Assembly: GCF_003666685.1 (NCBI RefSeq)
Contig: NZ_RCIZ01000001.1
Span: forward strand, 868,001-932,000
From: Mesorhizobium sp. YM1C-6-2
GTDB taxonomy: Bacteria; Pseudomonadota; Alphaproteobacteria; Rhizobiales; Rhizobiaceae
Reading direction: 5' to 3'
Length of the DNA: 64,000 nt
A program made the position numbers and the translations under genes. Below the pieces are notes generated by a model. That model searched no databases. It saw only the letters and a program-made list of their open reading frames with translations, and had not been told where the DNA came from. The first letter of the stretch is position 1, and each line of letters starts with the position of its first letter. Of the stretch, positions 25,597 through 35,194 are shown piece by piece.

Positions 25597-25914
25597 TCAT
25601 TTGCAGTTGTCATCATCCGCCTTGGCCGCCGCAGTCTTCTCCCCGTCCTGTTGAGCCTCGACGTCTTGCTGCGAGGTCGCCAAATCCTTGTCGCCACCGC
25701 CCTCCTCGGTCGCGAGAGGCATAGTCCCGCCATCCTTGGCAGCCTTGTTCCCACTTGGCTCTGCGCCTTCCAGCGGTGCATGAGAGCCGTCTTTGGAGAT
25801 GCCGGCAGTCTTGTTTACATCTTTGCCGGCCGAAGTATTCGGGCAAGCTGCTATGGCGGTGCCAGCGCCGAGCAAAAGCGATGCGGCTAGAAGCAATGCA
25901 CTGGTGATTTTCAT
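25597..25914 (-). CDS. Small secreted hypothetical protein
   Basis: A 105-residue exported protein with signal peptide MKITSALLLAASLLLGAGTA ending near AIA, then ACPNTSAGKDVNKTAGISKD, a low-complexity Lys/Asp/Glu/Gly middle and a terminal DDDNCK. Two cysteines at the ends of the mature chain could pair. The sequence resembles small periplasmic proteins I associate with Mesorhizobium. AGGAGGATAAG precedes the ATG. Function unknown. Confidence 0.7.
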   Translation of the reverse strand: MKITSALLLAASLLLGAGTAIAACPNTSAGKDVNKTAGISKDGSHAPLEGAEPSGNKAAKDGGTMPLATEEGGGDKDLATSQQDVEAQQDGEKTAAAKADDDNCK

Positions 25915-26022
25915 CTTATCCTCCTGTGAGGTGCCCGAACCCTAACAGACAGTGGCTTGGTTGGTTCCCGATGCAAAAGACGCGCCGCCGTTGCGCTGAA
26001 CGCATAAAAAAGCCCGACAGCC

Positions 26023-28995
26023 ATGAGGGCAGCGGGATCAGGGTTTTGCGGGTCGATCCGCCACCTCCGGGACGGCTGTGAGACCCCTTCCATATGGGAA
26101 CCTGGAACGAGTTCGCGCGTTCCAACCACGTTTTGGGGGATTGCGACCATTCCTATTGACGAAAAGCTTGCCGCCATCTTCCCGGGCACCAGCGAGATGT
26201 CGCGGGTGATGAGGGAGTTTGACTGGAGTTCAACTTCCCTAGGAAACCCGGAAGATTGGCCCGAAGGGTTGAAGACTCCGCTGCGGATGCTGCTGACGAC
26301 CCGCTTCGAGATGTGGCTCGGCTGGGGTCCCGAACTCAACTTCTTCTACAATGACGCTTACATTCCGACCTTGGGCATCAAACACCCTAGCATGCTGGGT
26401 CGACCGTTCCGGGAGGTCTGGTCGGAAGTCTATGACGATGTCGCAGATCAGGTTGAGCGCGTTCGGGCCGGAGAGGCGACCTGGAACAAAGCGCTTCTTC
26501 TTCGGCTGGAACGCAGCGGCTATCCAGAGGAAACCTATCACAGCTTCTCGTACAGCCCGCTTTTCAAGGCTGACGGCACGGTAGGCGGGCTCCTTTGCGT
26601 CGTCAGCGAGGAGACGGGCCGGATTATCAGCGAGCGCCGACTTGAGACCTTGCGCCAGATCGGCAGCGCTCTTACGCCGGTAAAGGATAAGGCTGGCCTT
26701 CACGCAGGCGTCCGACAAGCCTTTGCCACGAACCGTCGGGATTTTCCGTTTGTATCCCTCCAGTTCTCCGGCGACGAGCCGGTGGATTACGAAGATACGT
26801 TTGACCTGGAGGCTGCCTCTCTCCCGAACCGTGGAGTGGAGGAAGGTTGTATCGTGGACCTCCCCCCCAATGTCAAATGGCCAGTGGGTGATTGGGACCG
26901 ACCTCCGGTCCGCGCGATCATCATCGGCATTCCAGGTCCCGAGGGGACGTCGACCGTGGGCAGGCTGGTTCTTGGCCTCAACCCACTTCGGCCTGACGAT
27001 CCCGACATCCTGGATATCGCCCGCCTGATGGCCAGTCAGATCGGCGCGTCGTACGCCACGGTCAAAGCCCTTGAAAACGAGCGTCGCCGAGCCGACCGCA
27101 TCTGGAGCGTTTCTAGGGACATCATGGTCGTGATCGACGCCACGGGCATGTTCCGCTCGGTGAGTCCTTCTTGGACTCGAATACTCGGGCATCCGATCGA
27201 TCAGGTCGTCGGGCGTCACTTCGGCGACTTCATGGATCCTGACGATGTTGCAGCGAGTGCGGACGCACTTTCAGAAGCCTTCGCCGGCCAGGATCTATCG
27301 AACTACGAGAGCAGGTATCGTGCGCTCGACGGCAGCTTTCGCCTTATCGAGTGGCATACGACCAAGGAAGATGATCTGGTCTACGCTTATGGTCGCGATG
27401 TAACGGAACGTCGCCGCGTCGAAGAGGCATTGACCGACAGTCGGGAGCAGTTCCGTCATCTCGTACAGGGTGTCACCGATTACGCGATCTACATGATAGA
27501 CCAAGAGGGACGGGTCTCCAGCTGGAATGAAGGAGCGCGCCGTATCAAGGGATATGAGCCCGAAGAAATTATCGGCGAACATTTCTCGCGGTTCTACACG
27601 GAAGAGGATCGGGCGGCGGGAGCGCCTGCACGCACGCTGGAGACTGCGAAAAAGGAAGGCCGCTTCATCTCGGAGGGCTGGCGGGTCCGTAAGAACGGCG
27701 AGCGCTTCCGAGCCAGCGTCGTTATCGACGCGATCCGTGACGACCAGGGTCGACCAATTGGCTTTGCCAAAATTACCCGCGACATTACTGAGAAGGAAGC
27801 GGCACAGCGTGATCTGGAGGCTGCCAAGGAGGCGCTGTTCCAATCGCAGAAGATGGAGGCGATCGGGCAACTCACAGGAGGCGTTGCCCACGACTTCAAT
27901 AACCTGCTGATGGCCATCCTGAGCAGCTTGGAGCTGCTGGGCAAACACCTTCCTGATGATACGGCTTCCCGGCGCCTGCTGAACAATGCGGTAGAGGGCG
28001 CTCAACGAGGTGCCACACTCACTCAGCGCATGCTTGCCTTCGCACGCAAGCAAGAACTTACCCTGGAACATATCGAAATTCCCGCACTGCTCGCAGGGAT
28101 GAGCGATCTCGTGCAGCGTTCGATCGGTCCAGAATGGCCGATCTCCACAAACTTTCCGCTGAAGTTGCCTCCCGTCCTCGTGGACTCGAACCAACTCGAG
28201 ATGGCGCTGCTCAACCTGATCGTCAACGCTCGCGATGCCACGCCGGCCGGAGGTCCGATCGTCATCTCCGGTACGTGTGTGGATCTCGAAAGCAACGTCG
28301 TCCGTGGGCTTTCGCAAGGCAGCTACGTGCGGCTAATAGTTAGGGACCAAGGGGTCGGGATGGATGTCGACACCGCACGTCGCGCGACCGAACCCTTCTT
28401 CACGACGAAGGGCATCGGCAAAGGCACTGGATTAGGACTGGCGATGGTGCACGGGATGACACAGCAGATCGGCGGTACCTTCGAGATCATCAGCAAAGCT
28501 GGCCAAGGGACGAGCGCGATCCTGTGGTTGCCGATCGCGAAGCAGTCCGCCGTTGTCGAGCCAGCATCTCCTCCGCCAAAAACACCCGGCCCGGAACTCG
28601 ACAGGTTGACAATCCTAGTTGTGGACGACGACGCCCTTGTCCTGATGAATACTGCGGCCTTGCTCGAGGATATGGGGCATGACGTGATCGAGGCCTATTC
28701 CGGCAAGGAGGCACTGGCGCGCTTCCGAGAGCGCGACGATATCGATCTCGTCGTGACCGATCAGGCCATGCCCAACATGACGGGAGTCGAACTGATCGCG
28801 GCGATCGAAGGCATCCGTACCGGGGTGCCGAAGATCATCGCCAGCGGCTACGGCGAGGGTGTCGAAGCCCCCGGGAGAAATGTCGTCCGCCTGGGCAAAC
28901 CGTTCGGACAAGCGCAACTGGCTCGTTCCATCGCTTTGGTAATGGGGGCGGATAGTACGTCTGCCGAGGGCGGACGTAGTGCTAAGCTAAGCTGA
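26023..28995 (+). CDS. Hybrid sensor histidine kinase with PAS domains and receiver
   Basis: Up to 990 residues. Domains in order: an N-terminal PAS/GAF-like region (MREFDWSSTSLGNPEDWP...), a PAS domain (VVIDATGMFRSVSPSW), a second PAS (YAIYMIDQEGRVSSWNEGA), a HisKA dimer with His in GQLTGGVAHDFNNLLMAIL, an ATPase ([27 protein letters not shown]) and a C-terminal receiver with Asp in DLVVTDQAMPNMTG. No membrane segments, so it is cytoplasmic. The start is unclear: ATG 26023 opens the frame, ATG 26197 is the first inside homologous sequence, and the homology seems to begin a little before that. The kinase belongs to the FixL-like HWE/HisKA hybrid class. Confidence 0.85.
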   Translation: MRAAGSGFCGSIRHLRDGCETPSIWEPGTSSRVPTTFWGIATIPIDEKLAAIFPGTSEMSRVMREFDWSSTSLGNPEDWPEGLKTPLRMLLTTRFEMWLGWGPELNFFYNDAYIPTLGIKHPSMLGRPFREVWSEVYDDVADQVERVRAGEATWNKALLLRLERSGYPEETYHSFSYSPLFKADGTVGGLLCVVSEETGRIISERRLETLRQIGSALTPVKDKAGLHAGVRQAFATNRRDFPFVSLQFSGDEPVDYEDTFDLEAASLPNRGVEEGCIVDLPPNVKWPVGDWDRPPVRAIIIGIPGPEGTSTVGRLVLGLNPLRPDDPDILDIARLMASQIGASYATVKALENERRRADRIWSVSRDIMVVIDATGMFRSVSPSWTRILGHPIDQVVGRHFGDFMDPDDVAASADALSEAFAGQDLSNYESRYRALDGSFRLIEWHTTKEDDLVYAYGRDVTERRRVEEALTDSREQFRHLVQGVTDYAIYMIDQEGRVSSWNEGARRIKGYEPEEIIGEHFSRFYTEEDRAAGAPARTLETAKKEGRFISEGWRVRKNGERFRASVVIDAIRDDQGRPIGFAKITRDITEKEAAQRDLEAAKEALFQSQKMEAIGQLTGGVAHDFNNLLMAILSSLELLGKHLPDDTASRRLLNNAVEGAQRGATLTQRMLAFARKQELTLEHIEIPALLAGMSDLVQRSIGPEWPISTNFPLKLPPVLVDSNQLEMALLNLIVNARDATPAGGPIVISGTCVDLESNVVRGLSQGSYVRLIVRDQGVGMDVDTARRATEPFFTTKGIGKGTGLGLAMVHGMTQQIGGTFEIISKAGQGTSAILWLPIAKQSAVVEPASPPPKTPGPELDRLTILVVDDDALVLMNTAALLEDMGHDVIEAYSGKEALARFRERDDIDLVVTDQAMPNMTGVELIAAIEGIRTGVPKIIASGYGEGVEAPGRNVVRLGKPFGQAQLARSIALVMGADSTSAEGGRSAKLS

Positions 28996-29130
28996 CCAAC
29001 GTACGCGGGCTCAACGCCCGAACGCTCCTCAGCATTGCCGGATCAGGCGCGGCCGCTCAAACGGCGGCCGGCAGCCATGCAGCATGCTATTCGAGACGTA
29101 CAACGACGTAACCGAGCATCCGAATCCGCG

Positions 29131-29187
29131 TCCGAATTGAATTGACTTCGGACTTATCGGACACTATTCCTGTTTTGTCTTAGACAA
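29131..29187. promoter_or_regulatory. Inverted repeats upstream of the serine recombinase (res-like)
   Basis: TCCGAA at 29131-29136 faces TTCGGA at 29147-29152, and TTGTC-TTA-GACAA lies at 29175-29187, 16 bases before the recombinase ATG. Resolvase genes often lie next to their own recombination/operator sites made of such dyads. Binding is inferred. Confidence 0.4.
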
Positions 29188-29202
29188 TACCGGACTGGGA
29201 CG

Positions 29203-29742
29203 ATGAAGATCGGTTACGCGCGTGTTTCTTCCACAGGGCAGAATGAGGCTCAGGTCGACATCCTGAACAAGCATAACATTGAGGAGCTGTTCGTTGACAT
29301 AGCGAGCGGAACGACGCGAGACGGGCGCCCCGCATTGGCCGATGCGATTAAGTTCGCTCGCAAGGGAGATGCTATCGTAGTGACCCGCCTCGACCGGCTC
29401 GCGCGCTCTGTCCTAGATCTGCATACGATCGCAAAGGAGCTTCAAGCCAAGAAAGTCGATCTCGTCGTTACCGAGCAAAGTATCGACACGAGCACGCCGA
29501 CGGGCAGGCTGATGTTCAACATGCTCGGAGCGATTGCCGAGTTCGAAACAGACTCACGCCGGGAGCGCCAGTTGGAGGGCATCGCCAAGGCGAAAGCGGA
29601 AGGTCGTTACAAGGGCCGGCCGGTCTCGGTCGACGGCGAGGCCATCGTTGCGGCATTGGCTGGTGGCGAGAAACCGTCGGCAGTAGCAAAGCGGTTCAGC
29701 GTCGCCAGATCTACCGTCTACAGGGTGGCCGCACAGACTTGA
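29203..29742 (+). CDS. Serine recombinase (resolvase/invertase family)
   Basis: A 179-residue small serine recombinase. The catalytic serine is in MKIGYARVSSTGQNEAQ, with the arginine-rich motif VTRLDRLARSVLDL and the E-helix MFNMLGAIAEFETDSRRER. The C-terminal HTH is PSAVAKRFSVARSTVYRV. Length and layout match Tn3-type resolvases or DNA invertases (Hin/Gin). It stands alone with dyad sites upstream. It may resolve a former transposon or invert a segment nearby. Confidence 0.92.
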   Translation: MKIGYARVSSTGQNEAQVDILNKHNIEELFVDIASGTTRDGRPALADAIKFARKGDAIVVTRLDRLARSVLDLHTIAKELQAKKVDLVVTEQSIDTSTPTGRLMFNMLGAIAEFETDSRRERQLEGIAKAKAEGRYKGRPVSVDGEAIVAALAGGEKPSAVAKRFSVARSTVYRVAAQT

Positions 29743-29760
29743 TGCTAGCCACGCAGGCAG

Positions 29761-30204
29761 CTAGCGCTTGCTCCGTTTGCCTGCTTTCGCCTTGACCTTC
29801 GTGCCCCGCTTGCGTCCCAGCCCCATCTTCTTGGCAAGCTCAGAACGTGCCGCCGCGTAGTTCGGGGCAACCATCGGATAGTCGGCGGGAAGATTCCACT
29901 TCAGGCGGTATTCTTCCGGCGTCATCCCATAGTGTGTCATAAGATGACGCTTCAGCGATTTGAAGCGTTTCCCGTCTTCGAGCGAAATGATGTAATCCGG
30001 ATGCACCGAACGTCTTGGGTTCACTGCCGGAGTCTGGGGGTCAGCCACAAGTGCCGGCGGTTGCGAAAGACTGGATACAGCTAGATGGATAGTCGCAATC
30101 AACTCCGCGAGGTCCCCCGCTGGTACTGAGTTGTTTGCGACGTATGCCGATACGATGTCGGCAGTGAGTTCAGTGTAATTTGCGAAAAGTTCTGAAACGG
30201 ACAT
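29761..30204 (-). CDS. MucR/Ros-family regulator lacking the zinc cysteines
   Basis: A 147-residue MucR-type regulator, a family controlling exopolysaccharide, motility and surface genes in rhizobia. The DNA-binding part is SVHPDYIISLEDGKRFKSL and KRHLMTHYGMTPEEYRLKW. In classic Ros/MucR, Cys-x2-Cys stands where ISLEDGKRF is here, so the zinc site is missing. Zinc-free homologues (the Ml proteins of Mesorhizobium) are known to fold and bind DNA. The basic tail GLGRKRGTKVKAKAGKRSKR is typical. It is convergent with the recombinase, 18 bases apart. Confidence 0.9.
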   Translation of the reverse strand: MSVSELFANYTELTADIVSAYVANNSVPAGDLAELIATIHLAVSSLSQPPALVADPQTPAVNPRRSVHPDYIISLEDGKRFKSLKRHLMTHYGMTPEEYRLKWNLPADYPMVAPNYAAARSELAKKMGLGRKRGTKVKAKAGKRSKR

Positions 30205-30855
30205 GCGATTTCCCCAACGGCTGTCGCCGCTTACCGATTTTTAGGTCGGTGAGCAATATGTGAGGGGGAGGAAGGGACTTAAGCCGGACCCGAAGGCCCC
30301 TTATGCGACTAGGGGCAACTGGCTGCTTTGCGCCCCCATATCCGTCATTCGGCCGTTCCCTGCCGACCTCCAGAAGCAGACATAGCCGTGTCACGAGCGA
30401 GGTTGTGCCACAAGCGTCCCGTGGGAGACGCCGTCGAGGGGTACCACTCACCATTACCCGACCCACGGAACATCCTGCATAACTGCTGACCGGCGTTTTA
30501 CCCGGCTCGCCAGCCATCATCTCCTGACGGCACACCTCGCGTTCCGACCCTTCATCTTCTCAGCACCGTAGGTCTGCGGCGGCACGGGAAGCCCGTTGCC
30601 TTGATCGGGGAGCGACGCGGCGCTTCTGGCTGCATTCCCGGAAGTCTACGGCCGATGGCCACCAAAGAGATGATCGGCCACTGCTGTGGAGGAAGTAAGC
30701 GCCAAATCGCGCGATTGCTGTTCACGCAACCTGGTCGACTGAGGCGCTCACGATACCGACGCGCGAGCTGCCGTAGGTGAAGTTGGTCGGGAAGCCGCCT
30801 CGAGAGGCCGCGTCCCAACCCATCACTATCCCGTCCGGTTAGGGGCCGTCACTGC
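30205..30855. other. Region without recognisable genes
   Basis: About 650 bases between mucR and the autotransporter end. Several short readings exist on both strands but none has a ribosome site, known motif or normal composition. It contains the mucR promoter. I see no repeats or gene relic I can name. Confidence 0.4.
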
Positions 30856-33708
30856 CTAGAACGTCGTGCTGAAGCCGAGCGTGCCCTTGACGCCGTAGCT
30901 GCCTTCGAAGCTGGTGGAAGCGAGCGCTTCCCCGTAAAGCGCGTATTTGCCGCCGGCCCAACGATAAGTGCCGCCGAGGCCAAGCTCCGCACCGAAGGAA
31001 TCCGGCTCGAACGCGACATTCACGCCAGCCACGTCGACCGCCGTTCCGTCGAGGAAGTCGTAGGTCAGGTTGGCGATGCCGTAGACATGGCTGCGATCCG
31101 TGCCGGCTCCCGCGTCGTAGTCCAGCGCAAGGCCGATCCGGCCCTTCAGGCTGTCTCCGTTATCGATTGAGACGGTCGCACCGAAGGGATCGGTGAAATC
31201 GTCGAAATCGACTGAGGTGTAGGCGAGTTGCGCCTGCGGCGTGACCGACCAGCTGCCGCCGACGGGCACCTTCCGGCCGGCCTCGATGCTGAAGGCGTAG
31301 CCGACGCCGTCATTGCCGTCAGCGAGCTCACCGACGCCATCGGCGGAAAGGTCGCTCGACAGGCGGGCTACCGAGGCCTGTCCGTCGACATAGATCCCGT
31401 CGTTACCGTACCAGGTCAGCGTCGCGCCGACGCCGTAGCTGTCGGTCGAGTTGTCGCCGCTGCCGAGGTCGGAAGAGATGTCGGCATCGATCCGTCCATA
31501 TTGTGCGTTGAAGCCGCCGACCAGCATTCCCGATCCGTTCTCGGCGAGCAGTCCATCGATGCCAGCCTGCAGGAGGAAGCGGTTGCTGTCGTAGGAGGTG
31601 CCGGTCGTCGACTGCCCCTCGGCATGGCGGTGCGCGCCTTCGATGCGGGTCCAGAGATTGCGCGGGCCAGCATAACCCGCAGCGTCTTCGCTTCCGCCCG
31701 GCCAGTAGCGGTCGCCGACGCGCTGCTGCAGGGTCGGCAGTTCGGTCAGGCCAAGCAGCACGATCGGATAGTTCTCGTAGACCGGTACGGTCGGTGCGAG
31801 GCCGTCGGCGCGCAAATACCAGTCGCCATCGTCCAGTGTGCCGGTCAGGTCGTTCTGGAACAGATTGTACGTGTACGCACCCCCGATCGCCGGGCCGCCG
31901 AGCGCGAAGGCGCCGGCCGCGGACGCACCCTCCACGTCAACGATCTTGATGCCGTCGCCTGTTGTCTCAGCGCCGGCACCGCCGAGATTGGTGACGAAGA
32001 CCTGTGTCGCGCCGCTCCCGAGGATCGAATCCCCGGTAATGAACAGGAGATCGGTCAGCGAGGTGTCGTCGCCGAGTTCTGCTTCGATCTGTAGAACGCC
32101 GCCATTGCCCGTGTAGTTGCCGTCGATAGTCAGCGTGTCGATGCCGTTGATACCCGGAGCGATAGACCCGCCAGCAAAGTTCTGCGTGTTGCCGACCGAA
32201 CCGATGCCGGCGAGGATGCCGCCGCGGACATCCATAGCGCCGCCGAGGATGCCGTTCACCTCCAGCATGCCGCCATAGACGCTGGCGAGACCGGTGAAGC
32301 CGGTCTGGTCGGCGTTGAAGATGGTGCGCCCGGCGAGCTGGTTGATTTCACCGCCGCCATTGATCGGGAGGTCGAAGACATATCCGGTTTCGGTGTGGTT
32401 GAAATTGATCGCGCCACTTGCCGCAAGCGTGACCGCCGACGCTTCGAGAGTGCCGGCAGCTGCCGCCTCGCCAGCCGCCCCGCCAATGTTCAACGTAGCG
32501 TCGCTGTCCGCATCCGAGCCGCCCAGGACAAGGGCGGTGCCGCCGCCGCCCACCACCACCTTGCCGTCATCGGCGATGGTCAGGATACCTTTGCCGCCGG
32601 TTCCAACGGCGATGGTATCCCCTCTCAACTCCGACCCGGGGCCGGAAATGAGAGCGCTGAACTCGGTGGCACCGCGGCTCGGACGCGCAATGGTTATCCC
32701 CGTTCCGGTCATGACCCCGCCGTCGAGGATCGAAAGGGTTCCGCGAGAAAGTTCCAATATTCCGGTGGAGTCCCAACGCGAACCGTCGCCAACCACCTCT
32801 ACCGTTGACCAGCCGCTTTCATATGTCACGGACGCGCCGGCGGTGCCGAGCCGCAGAGAACCCACGTTGATCTGGCCGCCGTCACGGACGGTGTAATATC
32901 CCGTCCCGCTGCCGGAAAAAAAAGACGAGACCGAAAGCGTTGATCCCTGCCCTGTCACAAGAAGGTTGGCTTCAGCATTGCTCAGACTGGTGGAAGTACC
33001 AAAAAACCGCAGCCCAGCACTCGCTGCGCCAAAATACCCGCCATCCTCGATGGTGATCGTTCCATAGGATTCACTCCCGGCGCTGACGTCAAGGAAACTG
33101 GTGCCGGTCGCTTCAAGTCGGGTTCCCTGCCCGGAAACGGTCAGACTCGCCGTTTCGCCGGTGCCCGCCAATTGCATCTGGCCCGCAGTGGCGTTCGTAT
33201 TCCCGTACGTGATCTCGCTGCCGCCGGTGACGAGCGTGTGACCGCCGTTGAGATCGATTCTGGTGATGCCGGATCCAGTCACGCCGTCGAACACGAGCTG
33301 CCCCCCACCATCCTGGCGCAGTATGCCCGTATTCAACACGCCTGAACCGAGGACATTGCCGGACAGGGTCAACGTGGCATCACCGCCAACATCGAAGGCC
33401 TGGCCGGAGGCAAGCGTGAGCGTGTTGACGCCCGTTTCGATGGTGATCGCCTTTCCAGCGATCGAGGGCGGCGGGTTGGTGATCGCAAAGTTGCCCGTAA
33501 GCGTGATGGTGGATGCCGCATCGGAGCTTGCCTGGGCTTCCGCAATCGCCTGGTACAGCTCCGTTTCGTTCGAAGCCTCGAAGTTCGCCGCCCGTGCCGT
33601 CGAGATTGTAGCTCCCCCCGCGAGGGCCGCTGCGCACACGCCTGCGAGAAGTTGGTATTTTCGGTTGAATGTGGTGTTCGAAGCGCCCCCGCCCGAGCGT
33701 GTCTGCAT
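30856..33708 (-). CDS. Autotransporter with beta-helix passenger and C-terminal barrel
   Basis: A 950-residue type V secretion protein. It starts with an extended signal (NRKYQLLAGVCAAALAGGAT), then a repetitive passenger of about 600 residues with Gly/Asn/Thr-rich strand repeats (ITIEDGGYFGAASAG, GGGEINQLAGRTIFNADQTG) typical of AIDA-like beta-helices. The last 270 residues are an outer-membrane barrel (NLWTRIEGAHRHAEGQ, GVGATLTWYGNDGIYVDGQA) ending in GFSTTF with terminal Phe. No protease motif is visible, so an adhesin or surface-structural role is likely. It lies between two serine recombinase genes. Confidence 0.9.
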   Translation of the reverse strand: MQTRSGGGASNTTFNRKYQLLAGVCAAALAGGATISTARAANFEASNETELYQAIAEAQASSDAASTITLTGNFAITNPPPSIAGKAITIETGVNTLTLASGQAFDVGGDATLTLSGNVLGSGVLNTGILRQDGGGQLVFDGVTGSGITRIDLNGGHTLVTGGSEITYGNTNATAGQMQLAGTGETASLTVSGQGTRLEATGTSFLDVSAGSESYGTITIEDGGYFGAASAGLRFFGTSTSLSNAEANLLVTGQGSTLSVSSFFSGSGTGYYTVRDGGQINVGSLRLGTAGASVTYESGWSTVEVVGDGSRWDSTGILELSRGTLSILDGGVMTGTGITIARPSRGATEFSALISGPGSELRGDTIAVGTGGKGILTIADDGKVVVGGGGTALVLGGSDADSDATLNIGGAAGEAAAAGTLEASAVTLAASGAINFNHTETGYVFDLPINGGGEINQLAGRTIFNADQTGFTGLASVYGGMLEVNGILGGAMDVRGGILAGIGSVGNTQNFAGGSIAPGINGIDTLTIDGNYTGNGGVLQIEAELGDDTSLTDLLFITGDSILGSGATQVFVTNLGGAGAETTGDGIKIVDVEGASAAGAFALGGPAIGGAYTYNLFQNDLTGTLDDGDWYLRADGLAPTVPVYENYPIVLLGLTELPTLQQRVGDRYWPGGSEDAAGYAGPRNLWTRIEGAHRHAEGQSTTGTSYDSNRFLLQAGIDGLLAENGSGMLVGGFNAQYGRIDADISSDLGSGDNSTDSYGVGATLTWYGNDGIYVDGQASVARLSSDLSADGVGELADGNDGVGYAFSIEAGRKVPVGGSWSVTPQAQLAYTSVDFDDFTDPFGATVSIDNGDSLKGRIGLALDYDAGAGTDRSHVYGIANLTYDFLDGTAVDVAGVNVAFEPDSFGAELGLGGTYRWAGGKYALYGEALASTSFEGSYGVKGTLGFSTTF

Positions 33709-34526
33709 TATTCCGATTCCTTGTATGCACTGCCTGAGATTCGCGACGATATATCTGTTTCAATATTTGACAAGCGACAATTCAGCGTCGTGTGGGCGGC
33801 ATACTTAACGAATTACCTCCTATTCGACACAATACTGATTAGCCCCAGCTAAATAAGGGTTTGCTAGGAATAGCTTGAAGTATTGCTGCCTATACTCTGG
33901 CGTCGCCGCTTCGAGTGCTTGCACCTCCGAACTATTCACGGAACAAAAAGCAGGGCAGCAGCCCCTTGGATGTTTCTCGCCTGGCTCACTGCCTCCCATG
34001 GCAGCAAATTTGCATACTGTGCTGGGGTGGGCTGCATAGTTGCGCCGACACGTTCTCGCCAAGTCCTGAAGATTCCCGACTGCAACCAGCACGCTTGTTC
34101 GTAGAGTGGTCCTATCGCCCGACTACCTCATTGCCCAAGCTAGCAGCCAACTCATTTTCCCCCATCATCAGCCGGCTCAACCCGAGTTATCAACCAATGT
34201 TGCCAAGCGGGGCGACCATCCCTTTGAACAGTCCCATCCTGCTAAATGGGTCGGCGAACTCGACTGCTTCGATACTGCGGCACAGCGCGCGCCGGTGGAT
34301 CAACTCCGCCTTGAGACCTCAATGCCGACGAAATTGATCGCAGCACGCGATCGGGCTTCTGGATGTTGTACGCGATCGTCGTTGCGAACGGCAGCTTGTC
34401 GCAGACTGCGCTCGAAAGCTGCCGGTCGGGTTCCGGCCCCTGACACGGCGTAGCAATGCGTACATAGCACGTGCGGTCGAATTGTGCGTACGCACGGGTT
34501 GATTTTGATCACGTACAGGCTAGCTA
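33709..34526. other. AT-richer upstream region and decayed sequence
   Basis: The first part (33709-33900) is AT-rich and should hold the autotransporter promoter. From about 34130 to 34480 a minus-strand reading gives protein-like pieces in two frames (DKLPFATTIAYNIQKPDR; then RRALCRSIEAVEFADPF), which looks like a decayed gene, perhaps from a transposable element. I cannot name the family and no intact gene is seen. Confidence 0.35.
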
Positions 34527-34560
34527 ATGGACAACACTCTTCCGTACAGGAGTTGTCCAT
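34484..34560. promoter_or_regulatory. res-like dyads at the second serine recombinase start
   Basis: Three features crowd the leader: the 12-bp palindrome GTGCGTACGCAC at 34484-34495; direct repeats CGTACAGG at 34512-34519 and 34543-34550, 31 bases apart (about three turns); and ATGGACAAC at 34527-34535 facing GTTGTCCAT at 34552-34560, the latter including the start codon. This suggests a recombinase binding site that also represses the gene. Confidence 0.5.
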
Positions 34561-35194
34561 GACGAAGACCGTCCTCTATGCCCGCGTCTCTACCGCCGAC
34601 CAGACGCTCGATCATCAACGCGACCAGGCTGAAGCTGCGGGGTTTAAGATCGACAAAGTGGTCGCTGACGACGGTGTCTCGGGTGTATCGACCAGGTTGG
34701 CAGATAGACCGCAGGGAAAACGCCTATACGACCTGCTGGCACCGGGAGACACTTTGGTGGTCCGATGGGTCGATCGGTTAGGCCGCGACTACCGCGACGT
34801 CTCCGACAGCATTCGACACTTCATGCGAGACGGCGTGGTGATCAAGACCGTCATAAATGGCATGACCTTCGATGGATCGACCACAGACCCTATTCAGCAG
34901 GCAGTGCGTGACGCCCTGATCGCGTTTATGGCTGCGACCGCAGAAGCTCAGGCCATGGCGACGAAGGAGGCTCAGCGGGCCGGTATCGCAGCAGCCAAAG
35001 GCGATCCTCGAACATATCGTGGTCGCAAGCCGAGCTATACGCGCGCGCAGTTCAACAAGGTCGTTACGATGCTCAACGCGGGTGAAGGTGCTTCTGTCAT
35101 CTCAGCGGAAACCGGTCTGACGCGACAATCAATCTTACGCATCAGAACCGACCGTGCCGGTTCGGAAAAGGCTCTCGCGTTGTGGGGCTTGTAG
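34559..35194 (+). CDS. Serine recombinase, TnpR-like
   Basis: A 211-residue resolvase-family protein. The catalytic serine is in TKTVLYARVSTADQTLDHQ, with VVRWVDRLGRDYRDV and the helix AFMAATAEAQAMATKEAQRA. The C-terminal HTH is GASVISAETGLTRQSILRI. It differs clearly from the recombinase at 29203. The ATG at 34559 is used; a longer upstream reading lacks a ribosome site. The clustered dyads at its start imply autoregulation. It probably came with a Tn3-like element, of which no transposase remains intact. Confidence 0.9.
   Translation: MTKTVLYARVSTADQTLDHQRDQAEAAGFKIDKVVADDGVSGVSTRLADRPQGKRLYDLLAPGDTLVVRWVDRLGRDYRDVSDSIRHFMRDGVVIKTVINGMTFDGSTTDPIQQAVRDALIAFMAATAEAQAMATKEAQRAGIAAAKGDPRTYRGRKPSYTRAQFNKVVTMLNAGEGASVISAETGLTRQSILRIRTDRAGSEKALALWGL

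Noticed and set aside
30552-30818. An 88-codon minus-strand frame between mucR and the autotransporter
   Set aside because: Arg-rich, no ribosome site and no motif; looks like chance opening in GC-rich DNA.
33820-34453. Several open frames of 70-140 codons on both strands upstream of the second recombinase
   Set aside because: No ribosome sites, no coherent composition, and pieces of protein-like sequence change frame. Treated as decayed sequence, not genes.
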